Shown one piece after another: positions 22,054 to 27,573 of a DNA stretch of 27,573 bases. A program made the translations under genes and the position numbers. Every line of letters starts with the position of its first letter. Position 1 is the first letter of the stretch. The notes below the pieces were generated by a model, which saw only the letters and a program-made list of their open reading frames with translations, was not told where the DNA came from and did no database searches. Location: positions 1 to 27,573 of the IMG/VR virus record IMGVR_UViG_3300033182_001115. One strand, written 5' to 3'. This stretch comes from a virus.

Positions 22054-23067
22054 ATGGCAACCATGGACATCTTTGAGGGCGACGCCTTCAGCATCATTGA
22101 GCTCACCCGGGCTCTGGAAAACATCCCCTTCAAACCGGCGATCCTGTCGGGCTCTGGCCTCTTCGGCTCGCGCGGCGTGCGCCAACGCACCGTGATGATC
22201 GAAAGCCGCGATGGCACGCTGTCGTTGATCCCGTTCTCGGAACGTGGCTCGGCCTATGAACAACAGGTGCCCGAACGGCGCGACATGCGCGCCTTCGTCT
22301 GCCGCCAGTTCAAGAAGCAGGATGTTCTCTGGGCCTCGGAAATCCAGGGTGTCCGGGACTTCGGCTCGGAGACAGCAGTCCAGCAGCTACAGTCCGAAGT
22401 GGCCGTCAAGATGAGGCGGCTGCGCAACGACGCCGAGGCCACTTTCGAGTTCCACCTCTTCAACGGCATTCAGGGCGTGGTGAAGGACCCGAAGGACGGC
22501 GCGACCGTCATCAATTACTACACCGAATTTGGCATCACCCCGGCGGCCGAGGTCGACTTCGATCTCGACAACCAGTCGCCCGCCTCGGGCGCACTGCGCA
22601 AGCGTTGCCAGTCGCTGATCGAAAGCGTCGAGGATAGTCTTGGCGGCTTGGCCGCAGGTCAGGTGCAGCTGCGCGCCGAATGCGGCTCGGCCTTCTTTGC
22701 CGATCTCGTGGCCCACAAGGAGGTGCGCGAGACCTATCTCAACACCGCAGCCGCCGCCGATCTGCGCGGCCGCGTGGGCGAAGAGGTCAGCTTTGGCGGC
22801 ATTACCTTCCGCCGCTACCGCGGTGGCCTCGGCTTTGGCGTGCCGACTGACAAGGCGTATTTCTATCCCGAAGGCGTCGAGGGCCTGTTCGAGATCTACT
22901 ACGCCCCAGCCGACACGTTCGAGACGGTGAACACGCTCGGCCTGCCGCTTTATGCGCGCATGATCCCCGACCGCGACCGGGACGAGTGGGTGCGTCTCGA
23001 GATCGAAAGCAACCCGCTGCCGATCTGTACCCGGCCGCAAGTCTTGCGCTCGGCCAAGCGGACCTGA
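22054..23067 (+). CDS. Major capsid protein, gpE family (337 aa)
   Basis: The sequence shows the gpE-type HK97 fold pattern: FSIIELTRALENIPFKPAIL at the start, then SRGVRQRTVMIESRDGTLSL, AVKMRRLRNDAEATFEFHLF and the C-terminal YPEGVEGLFEIYYAPADTFE with PLYARMIPDRDRDEWVRLEI. The length matches lambda gpE (~340). It builds the icosahedral shell. It follows the decoration gene as in lambda, and its TGA shares a base with the next ATG (TGATG at 23065-23069). Confidence 0.96.
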   Translation: MATMDIFEGDAFSIIELTRALENIPFKPAILSGSGLFGSRGVRQRTVMIESRDGTLSLIPFSERGSAYEQQVPERRDMRAFVCRQFKKQDVLWASEIQGVRDFGSETAVQQLQSEVAVKMRRLRNDAEATFEFHLFNGIQGVVKDPKDGATVINYYTEFGITPAAEVDFDLDNQSPASGALRKRCQSLIESVEDSLGGLAAGQVQLRAECGSAFFADLVAHKEVRETYLNTAAAADLRGRVGEEVSFGGITFRRYRGGLGFGVPTDKAYFYPEGVEGLFEIYYAPADTFETVNTLGLPLYARMIPDRDRDEWVRLEIESNPLPICTRPQVLRSAKRT

Positions 23068-23378
23068 TGAGCGCCTTTACTGACGCCCTCGGGGTGCTGT
23101 TCCTCGATGCCAATCTCTCGGTCGAGATTTGGCATCGGGACAGCGAAGGGCAGTTTACGCGCGCCCGGGGCATCTTGCGCCGCCCCGATGAGATCACCGA
23201 GTTCGGAGCGGCGCGGCTTATGTCAGACACCACTCGGATCGATGTTCGGGTGGTGGATATTCCAGACCCTCGACCTCAGGAGCAGATCCTGGTCGGGGAC
23301 GAAACCTTCCTGATCCAGGGCGAGCCGCGGCGTGACCGCGAGCGGCTCATTTGGACGATAGAACTGACCCCCGCATGA
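23067..23378 (+). CDS. Probable head-tail completion protein, gpFII position (103 aa)
   Basis: MSAFTDALGVLFLDANLSVE, then GQFTRARGILRRPDEITEFG and DETFLIQGEPRRDRERLIWT is a small beta-rich protein. Its location straight after the capsid gene, and the pattern RRDRERLIWTIEL at the end, suit the gpFII-like attachment family that caps the connector and joins the tail. Function is inferred from position and size. The start is set by TGATG, and the stop overlaps the next gene by ATGA. Confidence 0.75.
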   Translation: MSAFTDALGVLFLDANLSVEIWHRDSEGQFTRARGILRRPDEITEFGAARLMSDTTRIDVRVVDIPDPRPQEQILVGDETFLIQGEPRRDRERLIWTIELTPA

Positions 23379-24025
23379 AATTGGGCCTGGACATCACACC
23401 CGACCTCGTCGCCGTGATGGCCGCCGAGATCAAAGCTGGCGAAAAGGCCGTCAGCGCCGCGATGCGCGAAGCTGGCTCGGACCTGAAATCCGCCTGGCGC
23501 GGGCAGATCACCCAAGCGGGCCTTGGCCGGAGGCTTGCGAATTCGATCCGGAGCCAGACCTATCCCAAGGCCGGTGAAAGCTTGAAAGCCGCTGCGCTGG
23601 TTTGGTCGAAGGCTCCGGTCATCGTGGGCGCGCACGACACGGGACCGCTGATCCGCTCGAAAGATGGGTTCTGGCTGGCCATCCCGACGGCGGCTGCTGG
23701 CAAAGGCCTGAAAGGCGGCCGCATCACGCCTGGGGAATGGGAACGGCGGCGGGGGCTACGCCTGCGGTTCGTCTATCGGCGCCGGGGGCCAAGCATCTTG
23801 GTGGCCGACGGGCGGTTGAACAGTCGCGGGTTGGGCGTTGCCTCGCGGTCAAAAACGGGCCGTGGAAAATCGACGGTGCCGATCTTCTTGCTGGTGCCGC
23901 AGGTCAAGCTGCCGAAACGGCTGGACCTCGACCGCGACGCGGAGCGGGCTTTCGACAGCGTGCCGGGGTTGATCGTGGCTAACTGGATCGACGGCAGCTA
24001 TGGTGACGGCCGCCAAGCGGCGTAA
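23375..24025 (+). CDS. DUF6441-like tail/connector protein (216 aa)
   Basis: MKLGLDITPDLVAVMAAEIK, then LKSAWRGQITQAGLGRRLAN, DTGPLIRSKDGFWLAIPTAA and GRITPGEWERRRGLRLRFVY match a family I recall as DUF6441 in alphaproteobacterial phages. In the gene order it stands where lambda has gpZ, a minor tail or tail-joining protein, so a comparable role is likely. It is basic, with no membrane segment. It overlaps the gpFII-like gene as ATGA. After it the late operon is interrupted by a GNAT gene. Confidence 0.85.
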   Translation: MKLGLDITPDLVAVMAAEIKAGEKAVSAAMREAGSDLKSAWRGQITQAGLGRRLANSIRSQTYPKAGESLKAAALVWSKAPVIVGAHDTGPLIRSKDGFWLAIPTAAAGKGLKGGRITPGEWERRRGLRLRFVYRRRGPSILVADGRLNSRGLGVASRSKTGRGKSTVPIFLLVPQVKLPKRLDLDRDAERAFDSVPGLIVANWIDGSYGDGRQAA

Positions 24026-24139
24026 CCCGCCGCTCGCTACCCCGAATAGAGAAAATACACTGCCTTGGATACATTCCTTCCCAAGCACGGAAATCTGAGA
24101 GGTCTTGCCTGCGATTGTGGTTCAGCCTAGTCATTCTGT

Positions 24140-24847
24140 ATGTCTGAGCGTGACCACCCACAATACCCCGACGATCCGCGGACCCCTGTCCCGAACTGGA
24201 CTCCAAGACCGGCGTGCCGTGTGCGCACGCTTGAGGGACGCACGGTACGCATCGAGCCGCTCGACGCCACACAGCATGCGCAAGCATTGTGGGATGCGTT
24301 TGGTGGCGAGGCGATAAACGAACGCATCCGTTGGTTTGGCTGGCCGATGCTGTTCACGCCCGATGAGTTGATGCAGAAACTGGACGGTTTTGCTCAAATT
24401 GCCGGTTGGTCCACTGCAGTCATGGTGGTCGCTGGCCAGCCGGTCGGAATGGCCAGCTACATGCGGGAAGACGCAACGAATGGCGTAGTAGAGATAGGTG
24501 CGATTGCACACTCAGCTGCTTTAGCCAAAACCGTTGCCGCAACTGAAGCGCATTACCTGCTCATGTGGCACGCCTTTGCGCTTGGATACCGGCGGTACGA
24601 GTGGAAATGCGATAACGCCAATGAACCCTCGAAACGGGCGGCGGCGCGTCTGGGCTTCACATATGAAGGCATTTTTCGGCAACATTCAGTCAGACACGGA
24701 CATAACCACGATACAGCTTGGTTCTCTGTCCTCGATCAAGAGTGGCCCGATAGAAAAAGAGGTTTCGAGTCCTGGCTGGACCCAGCCAACTTCGATGAGA
24801 CAGGAAAACAACGCCAACCACTGAACTTGAGCGCAACCCAGGGTTGA
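24140..24847 (+). CDS. GNAT family N-acetyltransferase (moron, 235 aa)
   Basis: The GNAT fold is seen from RTVRIEPLDATQHAQALWDA through VVAGQPVGMASYMREDATNG and VVEIGAIAHSAALAKTVAAT to YRRYEWKCDNANEPSKRAAA and RLGFTYEGIFRQHSV. This is the RimJ/RimL-like type, which moves an acetyl group from acetyl-CoA to an amine; the substrate is unknown. It is flanked by ~114 and ~82 bp of non-coding DNA, unlike the packed late genes, and its base use is AT-richer, so it was probably acquired separately as a moron. It has no clear promoter or strong ribosome-binding site. Confidence 0.92.
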   Translation: MSERDHPQYPDDPRTPVPNWTPRPACRVRTLEGRTVRIEPLDATQHAQALWDAFGGEAINERIRWFGWPMLFTPDELMQKLDGFAQIAGWSTAVMVVAGQPVGMASYMREDATNGVVEIGAIAHSAALAKTVAATEAHYLLMWHAFALGYRRYEWKCDNANEPSKRAAARLGFTYEGIFRQHSVRHGHNHDTAWFSVLDQEWPDRKRGFESWLDPANFDETGKQRQPLNLSATQG

Positions 24848-24929
24848 AGTCGCCGTTCGTCGGCTGCGAAGCATGGATCGTTTCACGCTCCAAGTGGACC
24901 CTCTCTGAACTCGAAACAGAGCGACGACC

Positions 24930-25349
24930 ATGCCCACCAAACGCGAAACCATCCTCGCCGCGCTGCATGCGCGGCTTTCGGTGCTTCCCGCCATCGCGCT
25001 GCGCGGCGAGGTACTGCCCGAGCGCGTCCCGGCCACCGGCCTGTTGATCTTGCGCGACGGTGAACCAGGCGAACCGGAGGTCACGCTGTCGCCTTTGGCC
25101 TACCACTACCAGCATCGCGCCGAGATCGAGGCCGTTGTGCAGGGCACCGCAAGTGACGCCGCCTTCGACATGCTGGCTGCCAGCATCGGCGCAGCAATCA
25201 CCGCCGACCGGACGCTAGGCGGGCTCTGTGACTGGGTCGAGGCCGAAGCCCCGCAGCCTGTCGACCTGCCTGTCGAGGGCGCGGCGAGTCTGAAGGCGGC
25301 CGTGATCCCGGTGGTGCTGCACTATTCAACGACTGACCCGCTGGGGTGA
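24930..25349 (+). CDS. Tail terminator-like protein, gpU position (139 aa)
   Basis: MPTKRETILAALHARLSVLP, then AIALRGEVLPERVPATGLLI, VTLSPLAYHYQHRAEIEAVV and DRTLGGLCDWVEAEAPQPVD has the alternating helix/strand pattern of lambda gpU-type tail terminators. Databases often carry such proteins under a wrong acyl-CoA transferase label. gpU hexamers cap the tail tube at its final length. It precedes the tail tube gene after the GNAT moron. The last 23 codons (AASLKAAVIPVVLHYSTTDP) have a second partial copy in another frame directly downstream. Confidence 0.8.
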   Translation: MPTKRETILAALHARLSVLPAIALRGEVLPERVPATGLLILRDGEPGEPEVTLSPLAYHYQHRAEIEAVVQGTASDAAFDMLAASIGAAITADRTLGGLCDWVEAEAPQPVDLPVEGAASLKAAVIPVVLHYSTTDPLG

Positions 25350-25353
25350 CTTC

Positions 25354-25464
25354 GCGGCGAGCCTGAAGGCCGCGTTCGGCGGGACGATAGTCCACTGGAC
25401 TGTCGTCTCATCCGCCTCACTCCCGGTGGTGCTCCACTATTCCATGGCCGACCCACTGGCCTGA
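25354..25464 (+). pseudogene. Duplicated 3' end of the gpU-like gene, out of frame
   Basis: Read in the +1 frame relative to the gpU-like gene, this stretch gives AASLKAAFGGTIVHWTVVSS and then ASLPVVLHYSMADPLA before TGA (25462-25464). It repeats the end of the gpU-like protein (AASLKAAVIPVVLHYSTTDPLG) with a central insertion of about 14 residues. There is no start codon or ribosome-binding site, so it is probably a remnant. The insertion contains an 11-bp hairpin. Confidence 0.65.
25383..25407. repeat. 11-bp hairpin inside the duplicated end
   Basis: GACGATAGTCC (25383-25393) and GGACTGTCGTC (25397-25407) pair over 11 positions, with one G-U pair in RNA, around an ACT loop. It is not followed by T residues, so it is not a standard terminator. 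It may be an RNA processing or pausing structure between tail genes, or the mark of an inserted short palindromic element. Confidence 0.6.
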
Positions 25465-25488
25465 CCCCGACAACCCGAGGAGAACACC

Positions 25489-26427
25489 ATGGCACGAGCC
25501 CAAGGGGCGCGGGCGCAAATGGCGCTCGCGTTCGAGACGACATACGGCACGCCGCCCGTGAGCAGCTTTACCAAGATGCCCTTCGCGAGCACCACGCTGG
25601 GGGCGGAACAGCCGCTACAGACCTCAGAACTCTTGGGCTATGGCCGGGATCCGCAGGCGCCGATCAAGGATGCGGTGACGGCGGACGGTGATGTGGTCGT
25701 GCCGCTCGATGCTGAGGCCTTCGGCTTCTGGCTCAAGGCCGCTTTTGGCACCCCGACGACCACCGGCGCCGGGCCCTACACCCACGAGTTCCGCTCTGGA
25801 AACTGGGCACTGCCGTCCTTCTCGGTCGAGACCGGGATGCCGGAGGTGCCGCGCTTTGCGATGTATTCCGGCTGCATGGTGGATAGCCTCAACTGGCAGA
25901 TGGCCCGGTCCGGATTGCTGACCGCGACAGCCAGCATCGTGGCCCAAGGCGAAAACATCGCTACGAGCACCGCGGCGGGCACACCCGCCAATATCGCGCT
26001 GAAACGCTTTGGTCACTTCAACGGGTCGATCACGCGCAATGGCTCCAACATCGGTAACGTTGTCTCTGCCGACCTTACCTATGCCAACAATCTCGATCGC
26101 ATCGAGACCATCCGCGCCGACGGCAAGATTGACGGCGCGGACCCTTCTATCGCTGCGCTGACCGGTAATGTCGTCGTGCGCTTTGCCGATCAGACGCTGG
26201 TGACGCAAGCGATCAACGGCGAGGCCTGCGAGTTGGAGTTCTCCTACTCGTTGCCCACTGGCGAGACCCTGACCTTGACCGCCCACGCCGTTTACCTTCC
26301 GCGTCCCCGGATCGAGATATCGGGGCCACAAGGGGTGCAGGCCACCTTCGACTGGCAGGCCGCCAGCGACCCGGTATTGGGCCGGATGTGCACCGTCACG
26401 CTGACCAATGACCGCGAGGATTACTGA
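25489..26427 (+). CDS. Phage tail tube protein (312 aa)
   Basis: MARAQGARAQMALAFETTYG, then TPPVSSFTKMPFASTTLGAE, PLDAEAFGFWLKAAFGTPTT and PRFAMYSGCMVDSLNWQMAR match the tail tube family (TTP) of alphaproteobacterial siphoviruses, with the typical strongly beta pattern and an Ig-like C-terminal part (RPRIEISGPQGVQATFDWQA). It polymerises into the tail tube. A good ribosome-binding site, CGAGGAGAACACC, precedes the ATG. The gpG-like gene follows 2 bases after the stop. Confidence 0.92.
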   Translation: MARAQGARAQMALAFETTYGTPPVSSFTKMPFASTTLGAEQPLQTSELLGYGRDPQAPIKDAVTADGDVVVPLDAEAFGFWLKAAFGTPTTTGAGPYTHEFRSGNWALPSFSVETGMPEVPRFAMYSGCMVDSLNWQMARSGLLTATASIVAQGENIATSTAAGTPANIALKRFGHFNGSITRNGSNIGNVVSADLTYANNLDRIETIRADGKIDGADPSIAALTGNVVVRFADQTLVTQAINGEACELEFSYSLPTGETLTLTAHAVYLPRPRIEISGPQGVQATFDWQAASDPVLGRMCTVTLTNDREDY

Positions 26428-26429
26428 TC

Positions 26430-26798
26430 ATGCTTCGCCTGAACCTCTCAACTGAGCCCCGTTGGCTTGATCTCGGCCACGGCGTGCGCCTGCTCGTAGA
26501 GCCCCTGACCACCGCTATTATGCTGGCCGCGCGGAGCGATCCGACCATTGTCGCCGCGGCTGTGGAAGCGGACAGTGATGCGGCGCATTCCAACGACGAC
26601 CTTGCGCGCATCGTGGCCAAGGCCGTTGCCCGAATTGTTGTCAAGGACTGGGACGGTGTGGGTGATGAGAACGGCAAACCGCTGCCGCTGACACCCGAGG
26701 GCATCGACGCCCTGCTGGAGCTTTGGCCGATCTTCGAGGCCTTCCAGACCAACTACATCGCGGGCGCGCTCATTCTGGACGCAGAAAAAAACGCCTGA
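26430..26798 (+). CDS. Tail assembly chaperone, gpG-like (122 aa)
   Basis: MLRLNLSTEPRWLDLGHGVR, then LLVEPLTTAIMLAARSDPTI, NDDLARIVAKAVARIVVKDW and PEGIDALLELWPIFEAFQTN is a helical acidic protein in the gpG position, between tail tube and tape measure. gpG coats the tape measure during tail assembly. The zero-frame product ends AEKNA with TGA at 26796-26798, right after a slippery A AAA AAC. A fraction of ribosomes should shift and make a longer fusion, as in lambda gpG-T. The start follows 2 bases after the tail tube stop. Confidence 0.85.
   Translation: MLRLNLSTEPRWLDLGHGVRLLVEPLTTAIMLAARSDPTIVAAAVEADSDAAHSNDDLARIVAKAVARIVVKDWDGVGDENGKPLPLTPEGIDALLELWPIFEAFQTNYIAGALILDAEKNA
26786..26792 (+). 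promoter_or_regulatory. Programmed -1 frameshift slippery site
   Basis: A AAA AAC (26786-26792) fits X XXY YYZ exactly, with zero-frame codons AAA and AAC, and a zero-frame stop follows two codons later. The -1 frame is open from here to 27130. A GC-rich downstream region could form a stimulatory structure, but I cannot assign a clear one. Confidence 0.85.
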
Positions 26799-27130
26799 CC
26801 GCTCTCGCCGACTGGGAGTTCGGCGGGGGCGGTGAGTATTGCGCGGCATGTTCCTCCGCATGCCCGGAATGTCCGCGTAGCCTTCATAAACCGCTGACCC
26901 TCGAGGGCTGGCAAGTCTGGGACCTTGTCCAGCGCCTCGGTGGCCAGGTTCGGGTTGCGGGCGGGATGAGCGGCGGCGCGGTTCTCGGCTGGGACATGGG
27001 CGCCGCTCTGCAACTCGGGGCTGCCCTCGGGCTCTCGCCCCTCATCGTCGCGGAACTCTTGCCACCCATTGAGGCAGTGATGGTGCGCAAGATCAACGAA
27101 ACCCTGCAGGCCGGATCAGGCCTGACCTGA
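26792..27130 (+). CDS. Frameshift extension of the tail chaperone (gpT-like, DUF7697-like)
   Basis: In the -1 frame, translation continues as RLTALADWEFGGGGEYC and then LEGWQVWDLVQRLGGQVRVA, AVLGWDMGAALQLGAALGLS and LLPPIEAVMVRKINETLQAG. The fusion with the 121 upstream codons would be 233 aa. The second part resembles a family I recall as DUF7697. It includes CAACSSACPEC, with spacing C-x2-C-x3-C-x2-C, a likely metal site. There is no good independent start; a TTG at 26723 is in frame but has no clear ribosome-binding site. In lambda the T domain recruits tail tube protein to the tape measure, and a similar role is likely. Confidence 0.8.
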   Translation, partial: RLTALADWEFGGGGEYCAACSSACPECPRSLHKPLTLEGWQVWDLVQRLGGQVRVAGGMSGGAVLGWDMGAALQLGAALGLSPLIVAELLPPIEAVMVRKINETLQAGSGLT

Positions 27131-27178
27131 CCTCGTTTCCATTGGGAACCAGGTCTTACGCTTTGAGGACGTCTTTCC

Positions 27179-27573
27179 ATGGCAGAAAAGCGCGTCTCCG
27201 TCCGACTTTCCGCGACGGGCGGCCGACAAGTGCGTGCTGAGCTGGAAGGCGTTGGCGAGGCCGGGTCGCGGGGCTTTGGCCGCCTCAGTCGTGAGATGGA
27301 CCAGGCCAATGCGCGCATGGCGGCCTTTGCGCGGCGCGCGCGGGTCGCGGCGACGGCGGCGGCCACAGCACTTGCTGCGGCCGTTGTCTCGATGACCCGC
27401 TCAACAGTCGCGGCCGCCAATGAGATCGGCCAGCTCTCTCAGGTGGCCAATGCGAGCCCGGAGGTCTTCCAGCGTTGGTCGGCGGCCTCGGCCACGGTGG
27501 GGATCGAGCAGGAGAAGCTCGCCCAGATCCTGCAGGATGTGAATGACCGGGTGGGCGACTTCCTGCAAACGGG
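27179..27573 (+). CDS. Tail tape measure protein, N-terminal part (cut by window)
   Basis: MAEKRVSVRLSATGGRQVRA, then ELEGVGEAGSRGFGRLSREM, DQANARMAAFARRARVAATA and SQVANASPEVFQRWSAASAT is typical of the start of lambda-type tape measure proteins: a short beta segment, coiled-coil helices and the family pattern in which ANASPEVFQRWS recurs. An Ala-rich hydrophobic helix (~60-72) is included. The protein sets tail length and is ejected with the DNA. At least 131 codons are visible; the frame is open at the window end. GAGGAC lies upstream at a usable distance. Confidence 0.9.
   Translation, partial: MAEKRVSVRLSATGGRQVRAELEGVGEAGSRGFGRLSREMDQANARMAAFARRARVAATAAATALAAAVVSMTRSTVAAANEIGQLSQVANASPEVFQRWSAASATVGIEQEKLAQILQDVNDRVGDFLQT

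Noticed and set aside
1-27573. CRISPR arrays, insertion sequences, toxin-antitoxin pairs
   Set aside because: No regularly spaced repeat-spacer pattern, no transposase with terminal repeats, and no recognisable toxin-antitoxin pair were seen.

Overview
The window is the left part of a lambda-like siphovirus prophage, or a close relative, in a GC-rich alphaproteobacterium. Rhodobacteraceae is the best guess, because many of the small phage families seen here (DUF2924 next to a serine recombinase, and proteins resembling DUF6362, DUF6441, DUF7220 and DUF7697) are ones I associate with prophages of that family. That placement is recalled knowledge, not a database result. The window opens with a complete tRNA-Ser(UGA) at 49-138, probably host DNA. 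A short AT-richer stretch follows, then phage genes up to the right edge, which cuts the tail tape-measure gene. The right attachment site is not in view.

Left arm (513-6538, minus strand): thirteen genes packed head to tail. Most junctions overlap by 1-7 bases (ATGA, TGATG, TAATG, GTGA), so this is probably one early operon. In transcription order: a 53-aa membrane microprotein, a Gp157-like protein, a Sak4-like RecA-fold ATPase, a LexA-type winged-helix protein without a protease domain, SSB, four small unknown proteins (42, 189, 108 and 55 aa), an ~80-aa protein, a DUF2924 protein, a large serine recombinase and a KorB-like HTH protein. Homologous recombination and site-specific recombination are thus joined in one transcript.

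Switch (6545-7610): a CI-type repressor (HTH plus S24 peptidase) on the minus strand, flanked by two near-identical 17-bp sites. Each site abuts the -35 element of a promoter leading away from the repressor, one to the left operon and one to the right operon. The right promoter seems to start a leaderless 47-codon gene.

Right early operon (7467-13037, plus strand): the 47-aa gene, a DUF3102-like coiled-coil protein, an 86-aa protein, a DEAD/DEAH helicase with a zinc ribbon, a Toprim primase-like protein, then about 676 nt with no credible gene but many hairpins (candidate large structured RNA), then a RuvC-like resolvase, a 69-aa protein and a DUF6362-like protein. A palindrome and a strong intrinsic terminator close it.

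Middle (13137-15622): a non-coding stretch with an array of GGANNCC repeats, a ParB-domain/DNA methyltransferase fusion, a small membrane protein and two small minus-strand genes.

Late genes (15736-27573, plus strand) follow the lambda order: Nu1-like small terminase, GpA-like large terminase, gpW, portal gpB, ClpP-like gpC protease, gpD decoration, gpE capsid, a gpFII-position protein, a DUF6441-like protein, gpU-like tail terminator, tail tube, gpG-like chaperone with a -1 frameshift extension, and tape measure. Two morons interrupt the block: a pRiA4b ORF-3-like gene (minus) and a GNAT acetyltransferase (plus).

The observations most worth following are the structured non-coding block at 11240-11915, the repeat array before the methyltransferase, the paired operators with a leaderless gene, the frameshift site with a cysteine cluster, and the partly duplicated end of the tail-terminator gene. 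All family names are from reading translated residues; no searches were run.
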